Source: Phycicoccus sp. Soil748 (GTDB lineage Bacteria; Actinomycetota; Actinomycetes; Actinomycetales; Dermatophilaceae). From it: a DNA stretch of 64,000 nucleotides. Of the stretch, positions 1 through 9,811 are shown piece by piece (the first letter of the stretch is position 1; the number at the start of each line of letters is the position of its first letter). The notes below the pieces were generated by a model. That model did not search any database. It was not told where the DNA came from and saw only the letters and a program-made list of their open reading frames with translations. The stretch lies in assembly GCF_001428025.1 (NCBI RefSeq), contig NZ_LMSC01000005.1, positions 433,224 through 497,223 of the forward strand, written 5' to 3'. Both the position numbers and the translations under genes were made by a program.

Positions 1-2
1 AC

Positions 3-518
3 AACATCGCGTCCGCGGTCCGCGCCGGCCTGGCCCTTCCGGAGGCGCTGGTGCAGCTGGGCCGGCGTGGGCCCGAGGAGCTGCGTCCGGCCTTCGAGGC
101 GTTCGCCGAGGACTACCGCGCGACGGGGAGGTTCCACGAGAGCCTCGACGCGCTCAAGGAACGGCTGAGCGACCCGGTAGGTGACCGCCTCGTGGAGTCG
201 CTGCGCATCGCCCGTGAGGTGGGGGGCAGCGACCTCGGCCGCCTGTTGCGGACCTTGTCCACGTTCCTGCGCGAGGACAGCCGGACGCGCGCCGAGCTCG
301 AGACCAGGCAGGGCTGGACGGTCAACGCCGCCCGCCTGGCGGTCTCCGCGCCCTGGATCGTCCTGGGCATGCTGTGCACCAGACCGGAGTCGGTGGGCGC
401 CTACAGCAGTGCCACGGGCGCAGGCGTCCTGCTCGCCGGGGGTGCGGTGTCGGTGGTGGCGTACCGGCTCATGATCCACATCGGCCGCCTGCCCGAGGAC
501 GAGCGGGTGCTGCGATGA
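3..518 (+). CDS. tadB: TadB-type Flp pilus assembly membrane protein (5' truncated)
   Basis: The reading frame is open from the left edge of the window, so the N-terminal part of the protein is missing. The visible portion begins NIASAVRAGLALPEAL, matching the cytoplasmic T2SSF (GspF/TadB) fold where helices around RAG-L-PEAL recur in TadB and TadC. It ends with two hydrophobic segments (about ARLAVSAPWIVLGML and the A/G/V-rich stretch before VVAYRLMIHIG). TadB is an inner-membrane platform protein of the tight-adherence (Flp) pilus machine. The stop codon overlaps the next start as ATGA, so the downstream T2SSF gene is translationally coupled. The split between TadB and TadC is by order only. 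Confidence 0.85.
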   Translation, partial: NIASAVRAGLALPEALVQLGRRGPEELRPAFEAFAEDYRATGRFHESLDALKERLSDPVGDRLVESLRIAREVGGSDLGRLLRTLSTFLREDSRTRAELETRQGWTVNAARLAVSAPWIVLGMLCTRPESVGAYSSATGAGVLLAGGAVSVVAYRLMIHIGRLPEDERVLR

Positions 519-1468
519 CTGCGTGGCTGGGAGGCCTGCCCGTCTCGTGGTCCGGGGCCGCGGCAGGGCTGGGACTGGGTCTCGGGCTCGTGCTCGTCTG
601 GGCCGGCGCCCCGCGCAACCGCCGTGCGACGCTCGACCAGCGGGTGCTGCCCTACCTGCGCGACGCGCCACGCCCCTCGCGACTGCTGTCCACCCGCCCG
701 GTCGGCGGCACCAGCGCCCTGGGGGTGCTCGTGCACCCCGTGGTTGCCGACCTCGGGCGTCGGGTCGAGCGTGTCCTCGGAGGCTCGGCATCGGTGCGCC
801 GACGGCTCCAACGAGCCGGCCACGCGCCCGACGTCGAACGGTTCCGGGCCGAGCAGGTCCTGTGGGGCGCGGTCGGCCTCGTGGTCGGCCTGTTCGTCGG
901 CGGGTTGTTGTGGCTCGGCGACCACGGCTCGGTCGTGCCTGCCGCCGTGGTCACGTTCGTCGGCGCGGGAGTCGGCGTGGTGGCCCGCGACCAGTGGCTG
1001 AGCCGCGAGGCCAACCGCCGCGAGGAGCGGATGCTCGTCGAGTTCCCCACCATCGCAGAGCTGCTCGCGCTCGCCGTGGGCGCCGGGGAGGGTGCCGTCG
1101 GGGCACTGGAACGCGTGTGCCGGCTCTCCCACGGGGAGCTGTCTGCCGAGCTCGGGCGCTGCCTGGCGGATGCCCGCGCTGGGGCCAACCTGCCCACCGC
1201 GCTGCAGGGCCTCGCCGATCGGACCGGTCTGGTGAGCCTGGCCCGGTTCGTCGACGGCATGGTCATCGCGGTCGAACGCGGCACCCCGCTCGCCGACGTC
1301 CTCCGCGCCCAGGCCCAGGACGTCCGCGAGACGGGACGCCGGGCGGTGATGGAGGCGGGCGGCAAGAAGGAGATCGCGATGATGGTCCCCGTCGTCTTCC
1401 TGGTGCTGCCGGTCACCGTGCTCTTCGCCGTCTACCCGGGGTTCTCGTTCCTGCGGTTCTCCCTCTGA
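515..1468 (+). CDS. tadC: TadC-type Flp pilus assembly membrane protein
   Basis: 317 residues from the ATG at 515, which overlaps the upstream TGA. There is an N-terminal membrane segment (about residues 10-28), a helical pair near 120-165, and a cytoplasmic T2SSF domain with EFPTIAELLALAVGAGEGAVGALERV and GTPLADVLRAQAQDVRE. The C-terminal hydrophobic hairpin (MMVPVVFLVLPVTVLFAVYPG) is characteristic of TadC. It should pair with the upstream TadB to form the inner-membrane platform of the Flp pilus. A longer upstream in-frame start exists, but the ATGA overlap and the position of the first membrane helix favour 515. Confidence 0.9.
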   Translation: MTAWLGGLPVSWSGAAAGLGLGLGLVLVWAGAPRNRRATLDQRVLPYLRDAPRPSRLLSTRPVGGTSALGVLVHPVVADLGRRVERVLGGSASVRRRLQRAGHAPDVERFRAEQVLWGAVGLVVGLFVGGLLWLGDHGSVVPAAVVTFVGAGVGVVARDQWLSREANRREERMLVEFPTIAELLALAVGAGEGAVGALERVCRLSHGELSAELGRCLADARAGANLPTALQGLADRTGLVSLARFVDGMVIAVERGTPLADVLRAQAQDVRETGRRAVMEAGGKKEIAMMVPVVFLVLPVTVLFAVYPGFSFLRFSL

Positions 1469-1520
1469 GCACCCTCGAGCCCCATGCCATGCGCCCCAAG
1501 CCTCCACGAAAGGAAGACTG

Positions 1521-1721
1521 ATGACAGTCCTGACCCGCGCGCTCACCCGCGCCCAGCTCGCGCTCGAGGCCTCCGTCCGGCGCAGCGAACGGGGTGACGT
1601 CCCCGGCTGGGTGATGATCACGCTCATGACCGCCGGGCTCGTCGCCGTGCTGTGGACCGTCGCGGACGAACAGCTGCGGTCTCTGTTCTCCCGAGCGATG
1701 ACCAGCGTCACGGGTCCCTGA
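1521..1721 (+). CDS. small pilin-like membrane protein of the tad locus
   Basis: 66 residues with one hydrophobic helix (GWVMITLMTAGLVAVLW, about residues 29-45) after a basic/amphipathic N-terminus. The size, single helix and place between tadC and the tadE-like genes fit a Flp-type pilin or the short DUF4244-like protein found at this position in actinobacterial tad loci. A ribosome binding site (AAAGGAAG) lies just before the ATG at 1521. The canonical prepilin cleavage motif (Gly-X4-Glu-Tyr) is not obvious, so calling it the major pilin would be inference. Confidence 0.65.
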   Translation: MTVLTRALTRAQLALEASVRRSERGDVPGWVMITLMTAGLVAVLWTVADEQLRSLFSRAMTSVTGP

Positions 1722-1724
1722 CCG

Positions 1725-2129
1725 ATGGGGCGGGCGCCGGAGCGCTGCAGCCACCCGGGCCGGGAGTCCGGCGCTGCCGTGGCCGACTTCGCCATGGTGT
1801 CGGGGCTGGTCGCCGTGTTGTTCGTCGCGGTGTTCCAGGTGGGGCTCGCCCTCCACATCCGCAACACGCTGATCTCCTGTGCCTCCGAGGGCGCCCGCGT
1901 GGGAGCGCGTGCGGGTGCAGACCCGGCCGACGGTGTCGCTCGGACCAGACAGCTCATCGGACAGTCCATGTCCCCGCGCTTCGCGCAGGACGTGACCGCC
2001 GACGTGGTCGTCGTCGATGGGGTGCGGGTCGTCGCCGTACGCGTGACCGCGCCCCTTCCCGTGCTCGGTCCGCTCGGCCCCGACCGTGCCCTCGACGTCG
2101 TGGGCCACGCGTTCCTGGAGGACCAGTGA
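1725..2129 (+). CDS. TadE-like minor pseudopilin
   Basis: 134 residues. ESGAAVADFAMVSGLVAVLFVAVFQVGLALHI is split between an acidic cleavage region and a long hydrophobic helix, which is the TadE signature (E-x-G-A-A-x-E/D-F). The remaining part is a small extracellular domain with ASEGARVGARAGADP. TadE-like proteins are minor pseudopilins or assembly factors of the Flp pilus. The ATG is 3 bases after the previous stop, and the gene overlaps the next one at GTGA. Confidence 0.8.
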   Translation: MGRAPERCSHPGRESGAAVADFAMVSGLVAVLFVAVFQVGLALHIRNTLISCASEGARVGARAGADPADGVARTRQLIGQSMSPRFAQDVTADVVVVDGVRVVAVRVTAPLPVLGPLGPDRALDVVGHAFLEDQ

Positions 2130-2593
2130 TCCTGTGCCTGCGGCGGACCCTGGCGCGCGCAGCTCGTCGTGGTGAGGGCGGCAGCGCCCTCGTCGAGTTC
2201 GTCTTCCTCGGGGTGCTGCTGCTCGTGCCGTTGATCTACCTCGTGATGACCTTGGCCCGCCTCCAGGCCGGGGCGTATGCCGCGTCGACCGCGGCCCGCG
2301 AAGGAGCGCGGGGCTTCGTCACGGCGACGTCCGAGGACTCCGCCGAGCCCCGCGCCCGTGCCGCCGCGCAGCTCGCCTTGGAGGACCAGGGCTTCCTGCC
2401 CGCCGACGGCACCGTGAGCCTGGGGTGCGACGGCGACCCGTGCTTGCGGCCCGAAGGACGCGTCGAGGTGCAGACGACGGTGCGGGTGCCGCTGCCTTTC
2501 GTACCCGTCTTCGCGCGCGACGTCGTGCCTCTGGAGGTGCCCGTCTCCGCGACCCACGTCGGCGTCGTCGACCGGTTCAAGGAGGCGCCGTGA
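2126..2593 (+). CDS. TadE/TadF-like pseudopilin
   Basis: 155 residues from the GTG at 2126 that overlaps the upstream TGA. The N-terminus carries GEGGSALVEFVFLGVLLLVPL, a TadE-type recognition sequence followed by a membrane helix, then a TAAREGARGFVTA helix and a beta-rich extracellular part with two Cys (GCDGDPC). It is a second pseudopilin of the tad operon, and order suggests the TadF position. Longer frame extensions upstream exist but would run through the previous gene. Confidence 0.78.
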   Translation: MILCLRRTLARAARRGEGGSALVEFVFLGVLLLVPLIYLVMTLARLQAGAYAASTAAREGARGFVTATSEDSAEPRARAAAQLALEDQGFLPADGTVSLGCDGDPCLRPEGRVEVQTTVRVPLPFVPVFARDVVPLEVPVSATHVGVVDRFKEAP

Positions 2594-3195
2594 CCATGGG
2601 GCGTAGGGCGCAGCCGGCCGGCGCCCTCCAGCCCAGCGCCTGGCGCGTCACGAGCCGGGCGCCGAGGGCCGTGGGTGCAGTCCGGGTCCGGCGCGGCGTG
2701 GTGCGCGGCGTGGGGCGTGTGGCGGCACGCGGCGTGGAGCGTCGCCGGGCGGGGGAGGAGGCAGGGCAGGTGAGCATCCTCATCCTCGGGTTCGCCGTGG
2801 TGGCGATGCTGCTCATCGTCGGGACCATGGCGGTGACGTCGGCCCAGCTGTCCCGGATGCGGCTGCTGGACGCCGCCGACGGTGCGGCGCTCGACGCCGC
2901 CGACTCCCTCGATGTGGCCGCCTACCGCAACGGGCTCGGGACGTCCGTGGCCGTCAGCGACGACACGGTCGTGCGAACCGCGACGGCCTACCTGCAGGAC
3001 CGTCCCCTGCCGGTCGGCATGCTGGGCTGGGAGGTCGCCGCGGGGAGCGGCAGCCCCGACGGGGAGACCGCCGTCGTCCGGCTTCAGGGCGAGGCCGAGC
3101 TGCCCTGGGTCGGCCCACTCCTGGATGCGCTGGGTGGATCGGTGACGATCACCGTGGAGTCCCGGGCGCGCTCGGACCTGCAGCCAGTCCCTTGA
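2590..3195 (+). CDS. TadG-like Flp pilus-associated membrane protein
   Basis: 201 residues from GTG 2590 (an ATG at 2596 is an alternative). An Arg-rich N-terminal stretch leads into GEEAGQVSILILGFAVVAMLLIVGTMAVT, split as a short recognition sequence and a membrane helix. This is typical of the TadG_N/DUF2134 ('helicase/secretion neighbourhood TadE-like') proteins closing actinobacterial tad operons. The LLDAADGAALDAADSL repeat after the helix is also typical. The GTGA overlap couples it to the previous gene. It is much shorter than proteobacterial TadG, so no von Willebrand domain is present. Confidence 0.7.
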   Translation: MTMGRRAQPAGALQPSAWRVTSRAPRAVGAVRVRRGVVRGVGRVAARGVERRRAGEEAGQVSILILGFAVVAMLLIVGTMAVTSAQLSRMRLLDAADGAALDAADSLDVAAYRNGLGTSVAVSDDTVVRTATAYLQDRPLPVGMLGWEVAAGSGSPDGETAVVRLQGEAELPWVGPLLDALGGSVTITVESRARSDLQPVP

Positions 3196-3225
3196 GGGCA
3201 CGGAGCTCCCTTGAGGGCACGGAGC
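3189..3225 (+). repeat. 18-bp direct repeat across the 3' end of the tad operon
   Basis: Two identical 18-base copies (3189-3206 and 3208-3225) of CCCTTGAGGGCACGGAGC sit one base apart. The first copy contains the TGA stop of the TadG-like gene, so the 3' end of the gene has been duplicated into the spacer. No function is evident. Confidence 0.8.
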
Positions 3226-3314
3226 GAGCACCCATGGGGCGCGCCCATACGGCGGCACTCCCGGGTGTGGGCAGGGCCACCCGACCAGGCCGTCTCGCAC
3301 GCGGCGAGCCGGAC

Positions 3315-3359
3315 TAGAGTGGCGGTCGAACCACACCAATGGCGCTGGAGGCTTGAACC
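3315..3359 (+). promoter_or_regulatory. candidate promoter -10 and ribosome binding site of thiolase
   Basis: A TAGAGT hexamer at 3315-3320 fits an actinobacterial -10 box and would give a leader of about 33 bases. GGAGG at 3347-3351 lies 8 bases before the ATG at 3360. No convincing -35 is visible. Confidence 0.45.
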
Positions 3360-4562
3360 ATGTCCGACCGTCCTGTTTCCGTCATCGTCGCGGGCGCGCG
3401 TACCCCCATGGGCCGCCTCCTGGGGTCGCTCAAGGGCTTCTCCGGCGCAGACCTCGGCGCCGTCGCCATCAAGGGCGCGCTCGACAAGTCCGGCGTCTCC
3501 GCCGAGCAGGTCGACTACGTGATCATGGGCCAGGTGCTGCAGGCCGGTGCGGGCCAGATCCCCGCCCGCCAGGCAGCCGCGAAGGCCGGCATCCCGATGA
3601 ACGTCCCGGCGCTGACGATCAACAAGGTCTGCCTCTCCGGCATCAACGCCATCGCCATGGCCGACCAGCTGATCCGCGCGGGTGAGGTCGACGTCGTCGT
3701 CGCCGGTGGGCAGGAGTCGATGACCAACGCGCCGCACCTGCTCGAGAAGTCCCGTGAGGGCTACAAGTACGGCGACGTGACGATGCGCGACCACATGGCC
3801 TTCGACGGCCTGTGGGACGCCTTGACCGACCAGGCGATGGGGCTGCTGACCGAGCAGGCCAACACCGGTGACCAGCAGTTCACGCGCGAGCAGCAGGACG
3901 AGTTCTCCGCACGCAGCCACCAGCTGGCCGCCCGTGCCTGGAAGGACGGCCTCTTCGACGACGAGGTCGTGCCGGTCTCCATCCCGCAGCGCAAGGGCGA
4001 CCCGATCGAGTTCAAGACCGACGAGGGCATCCGCGCCGACACCACCACCGACTCGCTCGCCAAGCTGCGCCCGGCGTTCTCCAAGGACGGCACCATCACC
4101 GCCGGTTCCGCCAGCCAGATCAGCGACGGCGCCGCCGCGGTCGTTGTCATGAGCAAGGCGAAGGCCGAGGAGCTCGGCCTCACCTGGCTCGCCGAGATCG
4201 GCGCACACGGCATGGTCGCCGGCCCCGACTCGACGCTCCAGCAGCAGCCGGCCCGCGCCATCGCGAAGGCCTGCGAGCGCGAGGGCATCTCGGCTGCCGA
4301 CCTCGACCTCGTGGAGATCAACGAGGCGTTCGCCGCCGTCGGCCTGGCCTCCGCCAAGGAGCTCGGCATCGACGTCGACAAGGTCAACGTCAACGGGGGC
4401 GCCATCGCGCTCGGCCACCCGATCGGCATGTCCGGTGCCCGCATCGCCCTGCACCTCGCGCTCGAGCTGAAGCGGCGCGGCGGCGGCGTCGGCGCGGCCG
4501 CGCTCTGTGGCGGTGGCGGCCAGGGTGACGCGCTCATCGTGCGCGTGCCGAAGACCGCCTGA
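3360..4562 (+). CDS. acetyl-CoA C-acetyltransferase (thiolase)
   Basis: 400 residues, the normal length of a degradative or biosynthetic type II thiolase. Cys91 in VCLSG is the acylated nucleophile, NEAF lies near residue 320, His353 in GHPIG and Cys383 in LCGGGGQG complete the active site. The enzyme condenses two acetyl-CoA to acetoacetyl-CoA or cleaves the product. Which direction dominates cannot be read from the sequence. A GGAGG ribosome site supports the ATG at 3360. The MeaB gene begins two bases after its stop, so the two are probably co-transcribed, linking short acyl-CoA metabolism with B12-dependent mutase maintenance. Confidence 0.93.
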   Translation: MSDRPVSVIVAGARTPMGRLLGSLKGFSGADLGAVAIKGALDKSGVSAEQVDYVIMGQVLQAGAGQIPARQAAAKAGIPMNVPALTINKVCLSGINAIAMADQLIRAGEVDVVVAGGQESMTNAPHLLEKSREGYKYGDVTMRDHMAFDGLWDALTDQAMGLLTEQANTGDQQFTREQQDEFSARSHQLAARAWKDGLFDDEVVPVSIPQRKGDPIEFKTDEGIRADTTTDSLAKLRPAFSKDGTITAGSASQISDGAAAVVVMSKAKAEELGLTWLAEIGAHGMVAGPDSTLQQQPARAIAKACEREGISAADLDLVEINEAFAAVGLASAKELGIDVDKVNVNGGAIALGHPIGMSGARIALHLALELKRRGGGVGAAALCGGGGQGDALIVRVPKTA

Positions 4563-4564
4563 CC

Positions 4565-5527
4565 TTGGCTCCCCGCACCGTCGACGTCCCTGCCCTGGTC
4601 GAGTCGGCCAGGGCAGGCTCGCCTCGCGCCGTCGCCCGCCTGATCAGCCTCGTCGAGGACGCCCACCCCGCTCTCCGCGAGGTCATGGCGGCGTTGGCCC
4701 CGCACAGCGGCACCGCGCACATCATCGGCATCACCGGCAGCCCCGGCGTGGGCAAGTCCACCTCGACCAATGCCCTCGTCGCAGCGTTCCGCGCTCGAGG
4801 TCAGCGGGTCGGGGTCCTCGCGGTGGACCCGTCGTCGCCGTTCTCCGGAGGCGCCCTTCTCGGCGACCGCGTCCGGATGCAGGACCACGCGCTCGACCCC
4901 GAGGTCTACATCCGCTCCATGGCCAGCCGTGGCCACCTCGGCGGCCTCTCGTGGACCACGCCTCAGGCGCTACGCGTCCTCGACGCCGCCGGCTGCGACG
5001 TGGTCCTCATCGAGACCGTCGGTGTCGGGCAGTCCGAGGTCGAGGTCGCGGGTCTTGCCGACACGACCATCGTCCTGCTCGCGCCCGGCATGGGTGACGG
5101 CATCCAGGCGGCCAAGGCGGGCATCCTCGAGATCGGTGACGTCTTCGTCGTCAACAAGGCTGACCGCGAGGGCGCCGACGCCACGGTCCGCGACATCCGC
5201 CACATGATCTCCCTCGGCGACCGCACCGAGCCTCACCTGTGGCGACCGCCCGTCGTCAAGACCGTCGCCCAGCAGGGGCAGGGCATCGACGAGGTCATGG
5301 AGGCGCTGGACAAGCACGTCGCCTGGATGGAGGAGACCGGCACCTTGCGCGAGCGCCGGGTCCGCCGGGCCGGCGACGAGATCGAGTCGATCGCCCTGCA
5401 GCAGCTGCGCGCGAAGATGGGCGACCTGAGGCACGGCAACGGTGTGGACGAGCTGGCCGCGCAGGTCGTGGACGGCTCCACGGACCCGTATGCCGCCGCC
5501 GACCAGGTCGTCGCCGCCCTCGGCTGA
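4565..5527 (+). CDS. meaB: methylmalonyl-CoA mutase-associated GTPase MeaB (ArgK family)
   Basis: 320 residues starting with TTG at 4565. Walker A GSPGVGKS at residues 58-65, the VDPSSPFSGGALLGDRVRM segment, the ETVGVGQSE switch region and NKAD base-recognition motif identify the G3E GTPase MeaB. MeaB gates loading of adenosylcobalamin onto methylmalonyl-CoA-type mutases and protects them from inactivation. The likely client is the mutase at 16778, about 11 kb away; no mutase is adjacent. It is followed by a strong hairpin at 5556-5596 shared with the convergent globin gene. Confidence 0.93.
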   Translation: MAPRTVDVPALVESARAGSPRAVARLISLVEDAHPALREVMAALAPHSGTAHIIGITGSPGVGKSTSTNALVAAFRARGQRVGVLAVDPSSPFSGGALLGDRVRMQDHALDPEVYIRSMASRGHLGGLSWTTPQALRVLDAAGCDVVLIETVGVGQSEVEVAGLADTTIVLLAPGMGDGIQAAKAGILEIGDVFVVNKADREGADATVRDIRHMISLGDRTEPHLWRPPVVKTVAQQGQGIDEVMEALDKHVAWMEETGTLRERRVRRAGDEIESIALQQLRAKMGDLRHGNGVDELAAQVVDGSTDPYAAADQVVAALG

Positions 5528-5555
5528 CCCCCACTCTTGCCGCCGAACGCTGGTC

Positions 5556-5596
5556 TTTGAGCGGTTGACCCGGTCCTGACCGGTCAACCGCTCAAA
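5556..5596. terminator. bidirectional hairpin between meaB and globin gene
   Basis: A perfect 15-bp inverted repeat (5556-5570 with 5582-5596) encloses an 11-base loop in the spacer of two convergent genes. There is no T-tract on either strand, which is usual for actinobacterial terminators. The position between convergent genes is the main support for a terminator role. Confidence 0.75.
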
Positions 5597-5657
5597 CACT
5601 CGCGGGAGGGCGGGGGACTCGGGGGAGGGCGGGGAGGGTGCGCCGGTATGGCTCCGT

Positions 5658-6119
5658 TCAGGCGCGGACGAGGCCGTCCCAGTCCCAGCGCGGCATACCC
5701 AGCCCCTCGGGCACCGTGGAGCCCTCCGGGTTGAGGGTGTCCATGTCGGCCACCGACCACTCCATGTAGGCGCGCATCGCCGCGCGGAACTCCGGGTCGT
5801 CCGGCAGGTCTGCGTCGTCGAGGGCAGCGACGAAGCACTCGACGAAGATCTGGCCGAGCTCGACCATGCCCTCGCCGTGGCCGGCGTGCAGCCGCAGCAT
5901 CGACGACTGGTCGCCGCCGCAGCCCACGGAGTAGCGCGGCGGGCCGCCGAGCACCTCGGCCCAGTAGAGCCCGAGGCGGTCGATGTGCTCGGGGTGCTGG
6001 CCGGGGTGGGAGAAGGGGTGGCTGAGCAGCGGGTCGGCCAGGCAGCGAACGTGGTGAGCACGGGCCAGGGCGAGGAAGGCGGGCGCCCCGCCGGCGAACT
6101 CGTACAGGCTCGACCGCAC
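5658..6119 (-). CDS. group II truncated hemoglobin-like globin
   Basis: 153 residues from a GTG. FAGGAPAFLALARAHHVRCLADPLLSHPFSH resembles the N-terminal helices of truncated hemoglobins, and LYWAEVLGGPPRYS is the typical TrHb E/F region. MLRLHAGHGEGM carries His78, the likely proximal heme ligand. TrHbO-type proteins bind O2 or NO and act in redox protection or oxygen delivery; the substrate here is unknown. The gene is divergent from the Ser/Thr kinase (88 bases between starts) and ends at a hairpin shared with meaB. The start is uncertain because no good ribosome site is visible. Confidence 0.82.
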   Translation of the reverse strand: MRSSLYEFAGGAPAFLALARAHHVRCLADPLLSHPFSHPGQHPEHIDRLGLYWAEVLGGPPRYSVGCGGDQSSMLRLHAGHGEGMVELGQIFVECFVAALDDADLPDDPEFRAAMRAYMEWSVADMDTLNPEGSTVPEGLGMPRWDWDGLVRA

Positions 6120-6207
6120 CTTCGAAGCGTGGCACGGGGCCGTGCTGGAGTGTCAACCCCCGCCTGCACGTCATAGGGTGAGGCGCGACCCGAAGGAAAG
6201 GATCGCC

Positions 6208-7760
<1,553 letters not shown>

Positions 7761-7764
<4 letters not shown>

Positions 7765-9479
7765 GCACCGCGCCGGCCGCCGGGACCCAGGGCGCATCAC
7801 CGCGGGTGCGGCCGGCGCTGGTCCTGGTCGTCGCCCCTGAGTACGTCCCCACGGTCGACAGTGAGTTCGGCCGCTATGCCCGCGACTACGAGATCCGTTG
7901 TGCCGACAGCGCCTCCGGCGCGCGCGAGGTGGTCGACGACGCGGTGGCGCAAGGGCAGCCGGTCGCGCTGCTCGGCGTGGGCTGGACAGTGCCGGGGGTG
8001 GGCGCGGGTCTCGAGCTCATGGACGAGCTGCATGCGCGACTGCCCACCGCGCGGCGCATCTGCCTGACCACCCGCGGCGACTACGGCCTGTCGCTGCCCA
8101 AGCTGCGCGAGGCGCTGGGGCAGGGGCGCATCGACACCTACCTGCTCATCCCGCAGGGACCCCGCGACGAGGAGTTCCACACCGCAGTCACCGAGTACCT
8201 GTCCGACTGGGGCTGGACCGCTTCCACCCCAGAGGTCGCCGGCGTGCAGATCGTCGACCACGTGGGTTCGGCCGAGGTCTCGCGGATCCGCGACTTCCTG
8301 GACCGCATGGGCATCCCGCACCGCGTCCACCGGCCCGACAGCGAGGAGGGCCGCAGCATCATCAGCGGGCTGCCGTCGGTGCAGGGCGGCGCCGCGCCCG
8401 CCTTCCCGGTCGTGGTGTCGGCCATGGCGGGCAGCGCCGTGCTCGAGGGCGCGACCGCCCGTCAGGTCGCCCGGCTCGTCTACGGCTCACCGCAGCTCGT
8501 CGACTCCGACGACGTCGTCGACCTCGTCGTCGTGGGCAGCGGCCCGACGGGGCTCGCGGCGGCCGTCTACGGCGCGTCCGAGGGGCTCGACACGGTCGTC
8601 GTCGAGGAGGACGCCGTGGGTGGGCAGGCCGGCACCAGCTCGATGATCCGCAACTACCTGGGCTTCCCGCGCGGCATCTCCGGCATGCGCCTCGCGCAGC
8701 GGGCGCGGTTCCAGGCGACCCGGTTCGGGGCACGCATCTACACCGGCCTCGGCGCGCGGGCGATCACGCCTGCCACGACAGCGGGGGAGACGCACACGCT
8801 CCACACCGAGGGCGGGCCGCTGCTGGCGCGGGCCGTGCTCGTCGCGACCGGGGTGCAGTACCGCCGCCTCGGCATCGAGCCGCTCGAGGAGCTGGTGGGC
8901 CTCGGTGTCTACTACGGCGCCGCGACGAGCGCCGCGCGCGAGATGGAGGGGCGCGACGCGTTCGTCGTCGGTGGCGGCAACTCCGCCGGCCAGGCGGCCG
9001 TCCACCTGGCCCGGTACGCCGCGAGCGTCACCTTGCTCGTGCGCCGTCCCGACCTCGCCTCGACGATGTCCGACTACCTCGTTCGCGAGATCGCCTCCAC
9101 CCCGCGCATCACGGTGCGCACGTCCACGGTGGTCACCTCGGGCGGTGGCGACGGCCACCTGGAGTGGCTGGAGGTCACCGGCCCCGAGGGGGTCGCCCGG
9201 GGGGAGGCCGGCGGGTTGTTCCTCCTGCTCGGCGCCGACCCCTGCGCCGACTGGCTGCCCGACGCCGTGCTGCGGGACGAGCACGGGTTCGTCTACACCG
9301 GGCGCGAGGTGCCGATGGAGAAATGGGTCGAGGGCCGCCCGCTCGCTGCCCTCGAGACCACCGTCCCGGGGATCTTCGCGGCCGGGGACGTGCGCGCCGG
9401 CTCGATGAAGCGCGTCGCCTCGGCCAGCGGCGAGGGAGCCGCCACCGTGGCGCTGGTGCACGCGCACCTGAACCGATGA
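7761..9479 (+). CDS. degenerate receiver fused to thioredoxin-reductase-like FAD oxidoreductase
   Basis: 572 residues. Residues about 15-145 align in layout with the receiver domain of 'fused response regulator/thioredoxin-disulfide reductase' proteins, but the phospho-acceptor Asp region reads GVGWTVPG and the conserved Lys region reads LLIPQGP, so phosphotransfer is unlikely. A glutaredoxin-like middle segment follows (IVDHVGSAEVSRIRDFLDRM). The C-terminal half has FAD motif GSGPTGLAAAVYG, NADPH motif VVGGGNSAGQAAVHLA and GIFAAGDVRAGSMKR. The CxxC pair of true thioredoxin reductase is absent (YYGAATSAA instead). The substrate is therefore unknown. ATGA overlap with the kinase gene suggests one operon. 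Confidence 0.87.
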
Positions 9480-9801
9480 ACCGCGCCGAGACGACCCGGC
9501 TCGTCCTGGCGCACGCGTTCGAGACGCTGGGGCTGCGCCGGGTCTCTTTGGAGGCGCACGACTTCAACCCGCGTGCCCGCCGCACCTACGACAAGGTCGG
9601 TTTCGTCCAGGAAGGGGTACGGCGTGACGCCCTCCGCTTCGACGGCGGGTGGTCGACTCGGTGCTCATGGCCGTCCTGGAGGACGAGTGGCGGCAGCACC
9701 GCGGCCACGCTCGGCCCTCCGGCCACCCCCCAGCGCTCCGACCAGTCCGCAGAGGTGCGCTGACCCGAAAACCCGTTGTGGCGCAATACCGCACGGGCTG
9801 A
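9476..9801 (+). pseudogene. GNAT acetyltransferase remnant (RimJ/RimL type), 5' truncated and frameshifted
   Basis: The ATG at 9476 overlaps the upstream TGA, and the frame reads ETTRLVLAHAFETLGLRR, VSLEAHDFNPRARRTYDKVG and FVQEGVRRDALRFDGGW, which is the C-terminal half of a GNAT domain. At about 9650-9652 the homologous reading moves to the frame beginning at 9652 (VDSVLMAVLEDEW). Restoring one G at this point would join the two parts. The N-terminal half, including acetyl-CoA-binding R/Q-x-x-G-x-G/A, is missing. The shifted frame is open to 9801. I read this as a decayed gene left behind a deletion that fused it to the flavoprotein operon. Confidence 0.72.
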
Positions 9802-9811
9802 CACTCGAGTC

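Noticed and set aside
401-2557. 718-codon open frame on the minus strand across the tad operon
   Set aside because: It is a shadow of the real genes caused by high GC at third positions; composition is Arg/His/Gly-rich and no domain is seen. The plus-strand tad genes have clear families and coupling.
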